Assembly: GCA_037447655.1 (NCBI GenBank)
Contig: JBBHKE010002347.1
Coordinates: 1 to 64,000 of the forward strand
Length of the DNA stretch: 64,000 nt
DNA from: Zygnema cylindricum
Taxonomy: Eukaryota > Streptophyta > Zygnematophyceae > Zygnematales > Zygnemataceae
Reading direction: 5' to 3'
Translations under genes and position numbers: made by a program
Notes under the pieces: generated by a model
What the model was told of the DNA's origin: nothing
What the model saw: the letters and a program-made list of their open reading frames with translations, nothing else
Databases searched by the model: none
Part shown: positions 45,352-56,657 of the stretch, one piece after another
How the letters are laid out: every line of letters begins with the position of its first letter
How positions within the stretch are numbered: the first letter of the stretch is position 1

Positions 45352-46323
45352 TGTAATTTTGTGACCTCTATTGGTACACAGAATGTCTAGCTTATGTGAA
45401 GCCTCTATGATATAAAATGCACTTTTTACTTTGACAATGAATACGTCCCACCGTAGGACGCAAAAACTTTTACCGAATACACCTCTAGGTAGGCTGGACT
45501 CCCTTGAGTCCGCTGCAAAAAGAATCACTGAAATTGCTCCCCTAAGCATTAAGTTATGGCTGACCAAAGTTGGTCCATAAATACACGTGCACTCTGAGAG
45601 AGAGGCTGGAAAACCAAAAATATTCTAAGTCCTTAGCTACCTCTCTAATCCTACTACTAAGGTACTTCGACCAATCATAAGATTATAAAGTAGAAGAAGG
45701 TACAGGTACCGCTGTACTTCTTGTACGACCATAGTACGACATGGCCCTTCCGCTGACGCGTGTTAGTTTCGGAGTCGTAGCTGCTCCTCCCGTGATATCT
45801 GCTATCCAACCATATGTTGCCACGTGTCATCCACCCACATCTGGTCCGCAAACCGCCAAACATCTATTCCGGCATTCCGGCTCCACTGTGAGCCGTTTGA
45901 TCAGATTGAGACATTTGATTTCTTCCGTCGAAATTAAATGTTAATTCATATATTTCGTACGGTCCCGATTTTTGTGCGGACCGGTATGTTTCCATGCATG
46001 AATTGTTCCGTAATTAGTTGAATGAAATGTCCGGCGCGGTATAGCTTTAAATAAATATCGCGCCATATACGTGTATCAATTTCTTCAAGACCTACGGGAT
46101 AAGGCGGCCGTCTAATTCGTACGGCAGACATCCGGAGGTCACTGGATCAAGTCCCACAAAGGGCAATATATATTTTGCAGAAAAATCTGTACTTAATGAT
46201 CTACCTGTCTCCTTTAGCTGTAATACACAGCCATGGCTACCTACAGGCCCTCAGGGATTACGACAAGTATGAGGGTTGTAGTAAGTCCACAAGAAAGACT
46301 ACAAAATACCTCTCTTTTCAACA
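45352..46323 (-). repeat. 5' LTR of J
   Basis: This is the 972-bp partner of 40007-40974, ending in AAATTACA next to the primer-binding site. The GTAC cluster is near 45700-45740 and the antisense B-box-like site is at 46144-46154. Confidence 0.92.
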
Positions 46324-46710
46324 ATGTGGTGGTCTACGCCAGCCGGAGCAACAGGAGAGCAGAGGGGAATTATATGAGTTACCACGGAGAGTTACTCGCA
46401 CCGGTTTGGGCCGTTCAGCATTGTCCTCCTTATTTGTACAGAGTCCATTTCACCTTGACTACGGATCATCAACCCTTGAAATGGATCATGGAAAAAAGTA
46501 AGTTAACCGGCAAACTCGCCAGATGGGTTCTTATCTTAAAGGAATATGATTTTGACATTGTTCATAGGGCAGGGGAGATCCATGGGAATGCTGACGGACT
46601 TAGCCAGAATCCTGATCCATCCACAATGGATTCTACCGGGGCTCGCCATGATGAGGACCCTGAGACCACTCTTAGGCTCATTCGAGCATCCTCTGCTTTC
46701 ATCTAGCTTC
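46324..46710 (+). pseudogene. Gypsy E RNase H, 3' part
   Basis: E resumes after J with VVVYASRSNRRAEGNYMSYHG, the ELLA segment with the catalytic Glu, LTTDHQPLKWIM with the Asp, and KLARWVLILKEYDFDIVHRAGEIHGNADGLSQ. The frame stays open to 46706. An ATG at 46233 lies in J's LTR and is not a real start. The domain continues exactly the part ending at 40006. Confidence 0.88.
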
Positions 46711-46739
46711 CCCAATCTGGGGGGGAACTGTCAACTTTT

Positions 46740-47965
46740 TTGGCGGACGTGGAGGGGCAAGCGCCCATAGGGTCCGAACAGAAAGACATCTGGAACGACT
46801 CCAATGCTCTCCAATCTATCCAACAAGGGTGGCCTCTTCTCCACTTGACTGGAGTTCAATTATCCCGAGTACAGACCCGGATGGCTCGTTTGATTAGGAC
46901 AAAGGCGTTTTTCTTAAGAAATGTTCAGATGGCTTGAGGAAAATGGTTCCCTCTCCCACTGACCGAGAAACTCTTATTTCTAATCTCCATCAACAATGTG
47001 GACATTTCGGGCAAAGCGGACCACCTCAATGGTTAGGCGCTCTTATTCGTGGCATGGGTTGCAGACCCAAGTCAACCAAATTTTGCAGACTTGCTCCTCA
47101 TGCGATAGAGTCAACGCGGCTTTTGACAAAAAGGGCGGGGTTGAGCTTCATTCGCTTCCTATCTGGTGGATGTTTTATCGGTGGTCGTTGGATCTTTTGG
47201 GACCTTTTCCGGCCAGCAGGCGTGGGAACTGCTTCGTGCTGGTCATGATAAAACATTTTTCCAAAAGGATCGAGTTGGTGGTTTTGTCCCAGAAGGAGTC
47301 CAAGGCAAATGCAGATGCCTTTTTGCACAGGGTTTTAGCCCAATTCGGGGCGCCTACGGAAGTTCTAAGCGACCAAGGCTCCGAATTTGCCGGAGAATTT
47401 TCCAACCTTTTGGAAAAATGCCTAGTCGACCATTGGCTGACCTGGCGCAACCACCCTCAAGCCGACGGTTTGGCCGAAAGGTGCGTGCAGACAGTGAAGT
47501 GGTCACTACGAAAAAATGCAGTTGAAGGAGATTTGGGAGAGTGGAACAAAAAAGTGCCTTGGATTGCTATGGGTTACAGATTCAGCAGGCATGCTTCTCT
47601 CCACTCCTATAGCCCTTATTTCATTCTATCTGGACGGCATCCCATCTTGCTCGGGGCTGCACCAGCCGAAGTAGTGGTCCTCTCGGAGATGGATGCCAAG
47701 GGGACAGCTGAAAAACTGATTGCCGATAGAGCCAAGATATTCCACCGAGAGATGCCTCTCGCCATGGGAAATTTGCAGGCGGCTCAACACCGAGATGAGT
47801 TGTGGTATTCTCAGCGCCAGAGCGAGAATTTTGTTCTGCGGCAATGTCAATTTCTACCGGGAGACTTTGTAAATTGGATGCAACAGAAGAAAGACACGTT
47901 GGATATTTTTTCCGGGAAATTAGGATATCAGCTTGATTACCGAGACCCAAATCCCTTTTTTTGGC
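46740..47965 (+). pseudogene. Gypsy E integrase
   Basis: Pre-integrase sequence (DIWNDSNALQSIQQGWPLLHL) is followed by the HHCC domain (LHQQCGHFG, later CSSCDRV), split by a frameshift near 46995. The core is in one open frame 46996-48084: WSLDLLGPFPASRRGN with the first Asp, VLSDQGSEFAGEFSN with the second, and PQADGLAERCVQTVKW with the Glu, in DX35E-like spacing. The tail has MQQKKDTLDIFSG and then jumps into sequence matching D's 3' end, so the final strand-rich module is deleted here. It is the best kept integrase core of the gypsy elements. Confidence 0.88.
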
Positions 47966-48958
47966 CGGGGGGGGGAAAGGAAGGGGGTGAGGATACCCCT
48001 GCGCTCAACCCTATTCCTTGTCCAAGCATCTTTCCTATTTTGCATGCATATCTATGGGAGGGATGTGGGCAGCAGTGGGTATGATCATCATTCTGGGAAG
48101 CATTCGCATTTGGGGGTTATTTGCAGGACTTCGATGTCGACGACTCTGGGTTGTGGGCCCTTCCTTCACGTTACTGAGGCACGCTCGACATCATTACTGT
48201 AGTTTAATGCCCCTTTAAATAATTTTGTGTACGGAATTTCCTATCCGTACAATTATGTACTTTTTTAAGTAAAAATATACAGTAAAAAAAATCTCGTTGT
48301 CGCGCGCGCATGTAAATGTGCTCTGATAAAAAACGACAAAATGAGGTCGGCAAAAACATGTTCACATTTGTTTGAATGTCGTTGGCGTGGTCGACTGTGT
48401 GAACACTAGACATGCGTGTATGTCGAAAGTTATTGAATTTTCCTGTAAAACAATCTAACTGTGTGATGTGTGAATCTGCCATTGTAAATGCCAACCCCAA
48501 CTGTTGACATATTCACTGTAATTAAGGGTCTACACATAATGAGGGTAAACCTTAATTCTATTTTGGGGCAACAACGTATTTAGCGTTAATGTAAAGCTTA
48601 ATCGAGGCAAAAATGAAAAATGACAATGAAATAGAGTAAGTTTTAACGTTAATATGGGTGTAAATTCACAATTGCACACATACAGGAGTAATTAAAAAAA
48701 AATAGAGTTAACGTACAACATTAGGCGTAGGTGATATATGTATTGGGGCAACGTCAAATGCGGACAAACCCTAGAAAAAAGATTCCTTTTCGACAAATCA
48801 CAACCATCATTGACAATTTTGATTTTTCGTTGGTTGCGAAGCCTGTCTCTTCATTTTTGAAAAAAAATTAGGATGTTTCGACAAGACGCATCTCACTATC
48901 GCTTCCATCGTCCCTTCATTCATGGTTTACATTCCGGTTATTCGATTTACCAATTTGC
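47966..48958. other. Gypsy E 3' flank and unassigned AT-rich sequence
   Basis: The first 250 bases may be the start of E's 3' LTR, but no second copy is available to define it. From about 48220 the sequence is AT-rich with TAACGTTAA-like words and no gene. No inverted or direct terminal repeat was recognised. Confidence 0.4.
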
Positions 48959-50161
48959 TTCCCGGTCCTCCTTGTGTGTTCCATTCCATTTCCATTCCAT
49001 TCCCCCTTCCACTCTGTCCCCTTTATCCTTATCCTTTCCTTCCTCTTCTTCCTTCCATTCACTATCCTTCATTCCTTTCCCCCTATCCTTCCTCTCTGTG
49101 TCCATTTCCACTCCTTATTCCCTCCCTCTCCTCCATCCTTTCATTCCTCCTTCCTCCTCCTCCTATCTCTCCTGTCTCCTCCAATTTCTTCCTTTCTCCC
49201 TCCTTCTCCCTCCCTTCCATATTCCTCCCTATCCATTTCCCTCTTCTTCCCTCCACCTATCTTCTTCCATTCTCCCTATCTCTCCATCCACCCTGCCATT
49301 CTATCCATCTCTCCATTTGTCACTCTCTTATTCCATCCCTTTCCATATACCTACCTCTCTCCCTCTCTTTCTCAATCTTTCACCCTCTTACTCCATCCCT
49401 CTACCTATACCTATCTCTCTAACTCTCTTTTTCAATCTGGCACTCTCAATTTCTCTCCCTCTCTGTATACCTATCTTGCACTCTCTCTTTTAATCTCTCG
49501 CTCTCTTAGTTGTCACTCTATATTCCTCGCTCTCCCTCTCCCTATCTCTCTTCCTCCCTCTCTCAATTTACCACCCTCTTATTCCTCTCTCTCTCCCTCT
49601 TCCTATCTCCCTCCTTCCCTCTCTCAATCTATCACCCTCTTATTCCATTCCTCTCCTTACACCTACCTCTCTCCCTCTCTTTCTCAATCTGTCACCCTCC
49701 TACTCCATCCCTCTACCTATACCTATCTTTTTAACTCTCTCCCTCAATCTAGCGCTCTCAATTTCTCTCCCTCTCTCTATACCTATCTCTCACTCTCTCT
49801 CTTAATCTCTCACTCTCTCTCTTAATCTCTCACTCTAAATTCCTCTCTCTCTCCCTCTCTCTATCTTTCTTCTTCCCTCTCTCAATCTGCCACTTATATT
49901 ACTCTCCCTCTCCCTATCTAGATATCCCTCCCTCTATCTCTCAATCTGTCTCCCTCTTATTCCATCCCTCTCCCTATATCTATCTCTCTCCCTACCTCTC
50001 TCAATCTGGTGCTCTTTGTTTCTCTCCCTCTCCCTACACCTATTTCTTACTTTCTCTATATTCTCACTCTATATTCTTCTCTCTCTCCCTCTTCCTATAT
50101 CCCTCCCCTTTTCTCTCAATTTGTCACCCTCTTATTCCTCTCTCTCTCTCCTTCTCTCTAT
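48959..50161. repeat. Pyrimidine tract with about 312-bp higher-order repeat
   Basis: About 1.2 kb is almost wholly C and T on the + strand. Units of about 60 bp (CCATCCCTCTACCTATACC, with AATCTGTCACCCTC) recur, and a larger block recurs with a period of about 312 bp (compare 49321-49470 with 49633-49780). Open frames across it are Ser/Pro/Leu-rich by composition only and are not genes. Confidence 0.9.
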
Positions 50162-50845
50162 TGTTGAGATTCTGAAGAAGTGGCCATAGGACCGTCCAAC
50201 TACAAGATAGGAAGCTAAGGAAAACAATTCTCTATATGAGAAAGCAAGGCTTAATTACTGAACAAGAAAGAAGATAGATTAATTCCACAACAAAATAAGC
50301 ACCCAGTGCAAAAATAGCAGTAGGGAAAAATTGGAAAGAATCATTCATTGGATTGATTGATTTTCAATGTCCAGCATGAGTACATTTGATAGGATCTGAT
50401 CACAATATAGTAGGGAAAGGACAACAAGAATGCAAGTGCGGAAGCAAAGACAACAAGAAGAGATCAACTCCAGCAAAAGACAATATTATATTTCACCGGA
50501 AGTTTTTCCCCTCTTACAAAGATAATAATTTCGCCCAAAACGACTAAGTCTTAAATACTCAACTCAAACAAATAAAATACTAAGGATCGCATGAAATACA
50601 AAAGTACGCATGCAAACCAATCATACAAAAGTACACACGAACCAACATACTATACACGGTACTATACAAATGTATGAAACGTCGTCATAACTTAAAGTAC
50701 TAATGTACTTCGCACACAAGACCAAAACTGAAATCAAACTATAATAATACTAACACGAAACGCCAAATGATATCACAAGCAAACTATATAGTACATATTA
50801 CGGCGCTCTACAAACTGAGACGTCGTTTCACAAAGAGTTTAACGC
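50162..50845. other. Unassigned sequence between pyrimidine tracts
   Basis: This is an A-rich + strand with no defended gene. GTAC motifs recur near 50605-50715, resembling the GTAC-rich part of the LTRs, so it may be a decayed LTR fragment. No ends were found. Confidence 0.4.
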
Positions 50846-51024
50846 CGTTCTCTTGCTCTCTCTCTCTTGTTCTCTCCCTCTCTCTCCCTCCCTCTCTCTC
50901 TCCCTTTCTCTCGCTCTCTCTCTCTCTCTCCCTCTCTCTCCCTATCTCTCTCTTTCGATCTCTCCTCTTCTAACACACTGCCAGATTTCTTTGATGCAGA
51001 AAACCTTCAAATCCTGCAAATGTG
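50846..51024. repeat. Pyrimidine repeat plus 54-bp unique flank, second copy of 57203-57396
   Basis: The CT-rich run and the following non-repetitive bases (from CTAACACACTGCCAG to AAATGTG) match 57203-57396 with very few differences. The copy stops exactly at the assembly gap. Confidence 0.85.
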
Positions 51025-51034
51025 NNNNNNNNNN
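51025..51034. other. Assembly gap (ten N)
   Basis: Ten undetermined bases. The two flanks need not be adjacent in the genome. The left flank duplicates sequence 6.3 kb to the right. The right flank (51035-51250) is unassigned. Confidence 0.98.
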
Positions 51035-51250
51035 ACAAACGATGAGATTGTCGTTCGGGGTAGTGGGTGTATATTATGTATAGGTCTTCACGTAGAGGAG
51101 TAGCCTCGTAGTGGTATTGACCGTAGTGAGGTTCATCACTACAGTCATAAGAGGGGTGGGTTTACGTTGGTATCTAGGGATCAAGGATAGTTTATAGATT
51201 CCTGAGAGAATCGACGAAGGGTTAGGGAGAATCACCCTCGTAAATCTGAA

Positions 51251-51702
51251 GATGTATGGTGATGCTCCGATGAGGAGATGCACTTCTGGATATGTATTAT
51301 ATGTGGGTGATGGGGCTTGCTGTTAGAGTAGCAAACAGTAAAAGTTATTGCTCAATCCACCATGGAGGCTGAGTATATGGCCTTTTGCTCTGCTGTAAAA
51401 GAATTGATGTGGGTCAAGTCTTTGCTTGGTGAGCTTGGTCACCTTAAGAGTGGTGTGCAAAACTTATTTTGTGATAATCATGCAGCAATCGCTATTTCTG
51501 CCAATCCTAAACATCATTTTAAAGCCAAACATATGTACATCAGACTCAGCTTTGTTAGAGAGAAAGTAGAAAACAAAATAATCAGTTTAGAGTACAGACC
51601 AGACAGTGAGATGGTAGCAGATATGATGACCAAACCTGTGCCTTCCCTTAAGCTAATTTTCGGCAGAGAGAAGTGTGGTCTGAAATTAAAGATTGGCTAG
51701 AA
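51251..51702 (+). pseudogene. Copia K RNase H remnant
   Basis: Begins in the middle of RNase H at YGDAPMRRCTSGYVLYVGDG, with a TAG near 51326 and a frame change, then STMEAEYMAFCSAVKELMW, LFCDNHAAIAISANPKHHFKAKH (Asn-His replaces Asn-Gln) and the tail MVADMMTKPVPS, CREKCGLKLK-like. It is very close to C2. Everything upstream is missing. Confidence 0.85.
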
Positions 51703-51713
51703 AATAAGGGGAG

Positions 51714-52678
51714 TGTAGAAATTAATGGTCCATTTTAAGTATTTTCTAGGTCTAAATAGAAATATAGAAAGAAGCCGAGGCAGTCTACCTCTAACTTTTT
51801 TCTCCAACTCTCAAACTTGTCGCAGTCACTTAGAAATTGTAGAGGGAGCTAGAGCCATGGCTACCTAGGCTATCTAGAGGTTTACGGGAAATATATATTA
51901 GTTAGGGGTTTATTTACTAAAAGGTATGTGCCGGCCATGGTTTGATATTTATTTAAACATAAATACATAGGATAAATCATTTAACTATAATTGTTTACGG
52001 GATACATAGATCCGGTAATGTATAAGTACGGATTACGGTACGGACAAGAAATCAATATCGCGCATTTATTTCTTTAGTGAAACGAATATCGCGCATGTAT
52101 TTATTACGGCTACGATTAAAATCGAATTAAATCGGACAGCCGTAATTAGCACCGAGATCGCGGAAGAAGATTTCGGCGGTTTGTGGCCATCGCCACATCG
52201 GAAGACACGTGGCAAAATTACATTGGATCGTGGTATCTCCGGAGATTATGGCACCGAATCCGGATATGACATGTGTCGACATTTAGGCCATGTCGTACAA
52301 TGTCTGTACATAAAGTACAACGGCAACTGTACTTTTGCGTACGGAACTATAATCTGATTGGTTCCGTACATCAGTAGATAGAGTTTGTGAGAGAGATAGG
52401 ACTTAGAAAAATTAGGAGATAGGACCCTCTCTCCCAGAGAGCTTCTGTACAAAAGGTCAACTTTGACCCTCCATAACTTACTGCTCAAGGTAGCAAATTC
52501 AGAGATTCTTTTTGCTATCGACTCAAGGGAGTCTTGCCTTCACAGGGGTGCAGGTGTTCAGAGTTTTTGTCTGCCAGGGTGGCAGTTGTTTTTGCTGAAA
52601 CACAAAGGGGTCAGATTTATCCTAGAGGCTTCTTGGAAGCTGTCCACTCTAAGGACTTATGGAGGTCTCAGAGTTACA
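51714..52678 (+). repeat. 3' LTR of copia K (C family)
   Basis: It starts TGTAGAAATTAATGG after the purine tract AAAATAAGGGGAG (51701-51713) and ends CAGAGTTACA. At 965 bp it lacks about 80 bp found in C2; the deletion removes the antisense tRNA-like block near 51930. The GTAC cluster near 52290-52370 is kept. Confidence 0.88.
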
Positions 52679-52785
52679 CAAGTGAATACGTAACTATACT
52701 CGTAAATGGAGATGTGAATGAGTAACTCCACATGACCCATCTGTACTTGACTAAAGGACGTAGTTTTAAAACCATTTGTGTAAAT

Positions 52786-52912
52786 TGATATTTATATATA
52801 TATATCAGGTATATATATGTATATATATGTATATATATGTATATATATGTATATATATATGTATATATATATGTATATATATGTATATATATGTATATAT
52901 ATATGTGTGTGT
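52786..52912. repeat. TA-rich microsatellite
   Basis: About 127 bp of TA alternation with ATATATATGT units of about 10 bp, ending in a TG-rich run. It can form hairpins. No coding meaning; the Tyr/Ile-rich frame on the minus strand is an artefact. Confidence 0.95.
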
Positions 52913-52992
52913 ATGTGTGTTTCATTGTAGCAATCCAGGTTAAAATATTAATTCTGGAACCTTCACTTTCGCATGTGTACGTATGACTACTA

Positions 52993-53209
52993 CACCGTGT
53001 ATCGCTATTAGTGTTGATGATTTTTTCGTCACTTAAAACACATTTTCTTCGTACACACTTGTCCAATTTTCAATTTAAAACTGTCAATCGGAATCTAGGA
53101 ACCTTACTTTTTAATCGCAACCGTCATATCCAACGTCCGACAAATGTGTACGGAGAAAAAATGTTATAAGCGGAAAAAAAAACATTAACACTAATAAAGA
53201 TTCACGGTG
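52993..53209. mobile_element. MITE, 217 bp
   Basis: Left end CACCGTGTATCGCTATTAGT and right end, reverse-complemented, CACCGTGAATCTTTATTAGT, flanked by TA on both sides. The interior is closely related to 56052-56261: GTACACACTTGTC near the left and its complement near the right form a second, inner inverted repeat. Confidence 0.85.
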
Positions 53210-53211
53210 TA

Positions 53212-53858
53212 ATGTAATAATATTGACGACGAAAGTCTAAAAATGTTGTTGCAATGAATCACACTTTTTTTGCAACGTTATCGACACACAAATTGTGATT
53301 GGATGAAAATTAATTTAGAGGCAAGGAGCATCATTTTGCACATCATGATATTATGAATTTTATTCAAATGGTGGTCAATATATAAAGTTGTTTGGGTGTC
53401 CCATTGGAACAGTTCCTTGGTACAAGTGTCCTTTCATGAGGCGAGGAATGAGGAGTCCCGCACCTTCCGTGTTCGCTACTTTTAATAAATCCTTACTTAC
53501 TTTTTATAGCTTGTGTTTATTTGTAACTTTGTAGTGTGGAAGTGGATTGTCAACTTATTCCAAAACCTCCTTACGTGGGCTCTACCTAGGATTGGGATTT
53601 TTGGGGTTGGGCTCCATATGAGAGTGAATTTGTTGGGTAAGGACCATAGTCACCCCTATTATGTAATTTCGGGAAAATTTGTTGTATATTTGGGTGCTCC
53701 CGTATATTTGGCCCGCATGCAAATATTCCACAAACTTTTAGGGTTTGGTTCAGTAATACCTATATAACTGAACTATCTATATTGCCGTACGAAAATACTT
53801 GTAGGACTCGCTATTGGATGAATTTCATCTAACGGCATCATACATTGTATCATATTTC
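53212..53858. other. Unassigned sequence
   Basis: No gene or repeat end was recognised. A short open frame at 53513-53767 is hydrophobic but has no recognised domain and no supporting context. Confidence 0.4.
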
Positions 53859-54652
53859 AAAAGTAGGTGAAAGTACACCCATATAATATGCCTATTGTAC
53901 GTAAATTTTACAATACTACCTTAAGACCCATATTGAATTGCTGCAAAATAAAATAAAATAGTAACAGGGTTGAGTTGCACATGGTTCGATAGAGAATTAA
54001 ACGCCATGTCTAAATTTGAAAAAAAAAACGGACAAAAAAATATTTTTCTGTGAGTTTTGAGCGACTTTTTATTTAAACCATCAGATTTGGATGATCTGAC
54101 GGTCGTTGATGAAAGTAACGATATAAGAAGATCACATAAAAAGCCCATAACACAACTTACGACAAGACTCGTCAGATTCGTCCGCGGGTTTATTTTTTTC
54201 CTTGTTTTTGTTCCCGCGCAATGTCATCCTACGTCGTGTCAGTTCCATAGATCAAAAGTAGGTGAAAGTACACCCATACAATATGCCTATTGTACGCAAA
54301 AAATACAATATACCCTTAAGACCCATATTTTATTGGCCGCAAAATGAAATAAAACAGTATTAAGGTTGAGTTGCACATCGTTCGATAGAGAATTAAACGT
54401 CATGTCTAAATTTTGAAAAACATTCGGACAAAAAAATATTTTTCAATGAGTTTTGAGGTATTTTTTATTTAAACCGTCAGATTCGGACGATCGGACGGTC
54501 GCTCATCAAAGTAGCGACTTAAGAAGGTCACATGAAAATCCCATAACACAACTTATGATAGGATTATCGTCAAATTTGGATGATCGGACGGTCGCTGATC
54601 AAAGTAGCGACTTAAAAAGATTACATGAAAAGCCCATAACACAACTTACGAT
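53859..54652. repeat. Direct repeat, two full units and one partial
   Basis: Units at 53859-54162 and 54253-54558 share AAAAGTAGGTGAAAGTACAC at the start and CCCATAACACAACTTA at the end (period about 394 bp). A partial third unit covers 54569-54652. Each contains a GC-rich palindromic stretch near GATCGGACGGTC. Coding potential was not found. Confidence 0.8.
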
Positions 54653-55535
54653 AAAGGTGCCGACAAAAGGCCTACAATTAAAACGCCTACTTTTGAACTA
54701 TGGTCAGTTCGCTAAAAAATTTCGTTCAGCGACGTGCGCTGTACTATGAGCATACGTCAGATTCGTACGCTCGTAAAAGGGTGTGCACAGCACACACAAA
54801 TACAGTATGCCTACGTTGCGCGAGTTTTGTGCCAAGCTTTGTGCGCCTACCAAAGGCCTACCATAAAAACGCCTACTTTTGAACTATGCATTGTATACAT
54901 AACGGACAACAATCTCGTGTACTTTTTAGTTGAGATTTTACTGTCCTTTCAACTCGTACTTTTTAAGTTGCACGTGCCTTCACCTCGGATCTTTATGAAA
55001 TGAAGAAGATTTTATCGCCAAAAACGTTGATGGTAGGACCATCAAAATATAAAACATGATTGTAACTGAACAGAGTTGATGACCATCAAAGGTAAGGGTA
55101 CGGCCCCATGTAGTTGTAACTTAGCGTACTTACTTTGGATTTTAGTGCAGATCCGACGGACCCGGATTTCAAGTGTCTCTATGTATTCTCTCGAAATTGT
55201 TACTTAAGTTTGTGACGACTGTATACGTCAACAATACCCGTGACTGCTGTCATCGAATACAATTTGTCTTTGCTGCACCGTATTTTTTTGAAACTTTTTC
55301 GAGCGTCGCAACACACATCGTAATTTTTGTAACGGTTTGGCATGTCGCATGTCATTGCGTGACATCGTAGACGTACAGCCTTGCAGCCGTGGCTGTACAA
55401 CATGCCATTGCGTAAGCCTCGCCTGTCCGGCCGCCATGACTTCGAAGATTTTTCACCTTCGCAGATTTTTCAACTTTGCATGAAATGACACTACAACATC
55501 GAGACTCATGCAAAAAAAAACCGTACAAGGTACTA
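54653..55535. other. Unassigned sequence with short duplication
   Basis: A segment containing AAACGCCTACTTTTGAACTA occurs twice (about 54680 and 54865). No gene was recognised. Short open frames on both strands lack context. Confidence 0.4.
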
Positions 55536-55734
55536 CACCGCGAATCGTTATTAGCGTTATGAACTCTATATCGGCACCCCAAAATTTTGACATTAATACC
55601 TTAAATTGAATAAACTACACTATTTAAGGACGTGGACCATAATCTGCCACGTCTCCTGGCACTAAATTAGAATGAATGACGCTAATTTTTTCTTTACACT
55701 AATAATTTCTCAATGCTAATAACGATTCGCGGTG
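55536..55734. mobile_element. MITE, 199 bp
   Basis: Ends CACCGCGAATCGTTATTAGC and, reverse-complemented, CACCGCGAATCGTTATTAGC, a perfect 20-bp inverted pair, with TA on both sides (55534-55535, 55735-55736). The interior differs from the 217-bp type, so it is a second subfamily with the same ends. Confidence 0.88.
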
Positions 55735-56051
55735 TAGTTTGCACTATTTCATTTTGTTATTCAACTTTGAGTGCACTTTAAGGTGTCGACGCCTTTATTT
55801 TGGTGTTTTTGTGTACTTTGATACGAATTAATTAATTTCTTGTACGGACACACAATATTTACACCACACTTTAAATATTATCAAAATTAATCGACGCTAA
55901 TTAATCCATACTTGTAGTAAAGGAAAATTTAGAATTACTAGTTTTATTTTAGATTCGAGTGTCAGAATTTGGGGTTGCTTAATTAGTGTTATTAACACTA
56001 ATAACGATTCAGTGTACCGATACACATTACTACAGTGAGTAGTTGGAGCTA

Positions 56052-56261
56052 CACCGCGTATCGCTATTAGTGTTACCTTTTTTTTCGCCACTTAAAACAT
56101 TTTTTTTCCGTACACACTTGTCGGATTCTCAATTTGAGACCGCCAACCAGAAGCTGAGAATCCTGCCTTTCAATCGCGACCGTCAGATCCGCAATCCGAC
56201 AAGTGTGTACGGAGATGTTTTAACCGGCAAAAAGACATTACCCTAATAGCGATTCACGGTG
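56052..56261. mobile_element. MITE, 210 bp
   Basis: Ends CACCGCGTATCGCTATTAGT and, reverse-complemented, CACCGTGAATCGCTATTAGG. TA precedes it; TG follows, a likely decayed TA. The interior matches 52993-53209 at most positions by eye. Confidence 0.85.
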
Positions 56262-56657
56262 TGCTGATATTTGTAATCATTGGATTTGACCTTAAAAACA
56301 AATTATCGAGGAACCTACGACTTCACAATATTATCGGCACTTGACTTCTACGTTTCCACGCGGATGGTATCATTACTTAAACCCGACCCGTGGTTCAAAA
56401 CCCGCGACCGACCAAAATTTTGTCCGGAACCACCCGCTCACGAAATCTTCTGCAATCTTCTGTTATCGAATCGCCAATGGCCGTCGCATCCCGCACCGAC
56501 AAAAGTAGCTTTACGAACCTTAGAGTCGTGGAACAACACCTACCATTCATTCGGCGATCATTTCCACAAACCGAAAGCTGTAGAAGCAAAAGGTAATCGA
56601 GTTTAAGAGAAAATAACCAATAGCGAGGAGTGAGTAGAGAGTAATTAAAAAGGGGAA

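Larger units (their letters stand above)
40007..46323 (-). mobile_element. Ty1/copia J, nested in gypsy E
   Basis: This is a 6317-bp minus-strand copia with LTRs of 968 and 972 bp, about 90% identical by eye, flanked by the perfect target duplication ATGTG (40002-40006 and 46324-46328). Removing it and one ATGTG rejoins E's RNase H in frame (AEYVVVYASRS). PBS, gag, protease, integrase, RT and RNase H are all present with scattered lesions. Its LTR (TGTTGAAAAGAG) is a separate family from C, but the coding regions are close. Confidence 0.93.
36441..48000 (+). mobile_element. Ty3/gypsy E with an embedded DNA methyltransferase
   Basis: This + strand gypsy element has the order unknown N-part, protease-like, cytosine methyltransferase, RT, RNase H, integrase. 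RT-RNase H-integrase order and motifs place it in Ty3/gypsy, the same family as D. Copia J (40007-46323) sits in its RNase H. No gag or 5' LTR was recognised on the + strand upstream. The 3' end near 47920-47965 matches the 3' end of D. Stops and frameshifts are present in every domain. Confidence 0.75.

Noticed and set aside
46233-46323. ATG at 46233 as the start of an RNase H gene
   Set aside because: The first 30 codons are J's LTR read in phase by chance; RNase H resumes at 46324.
48873-49825. Long Ser/Pro/Leu-rich open frames on the + strand
   Set aside because: All three frames are open at once because a C/T-only strand cannot spell stop codons; composition explains them.
52786-52912. 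CRISPR-like array
   Set aside because: Units are about 10 bp of TA/TG with no spacers; eukaryotic microsatellite.
52674-53066. Tyr/Ile/His repeat protein on the minus strand
   Set aside because: Translation of the TA microsatellite.
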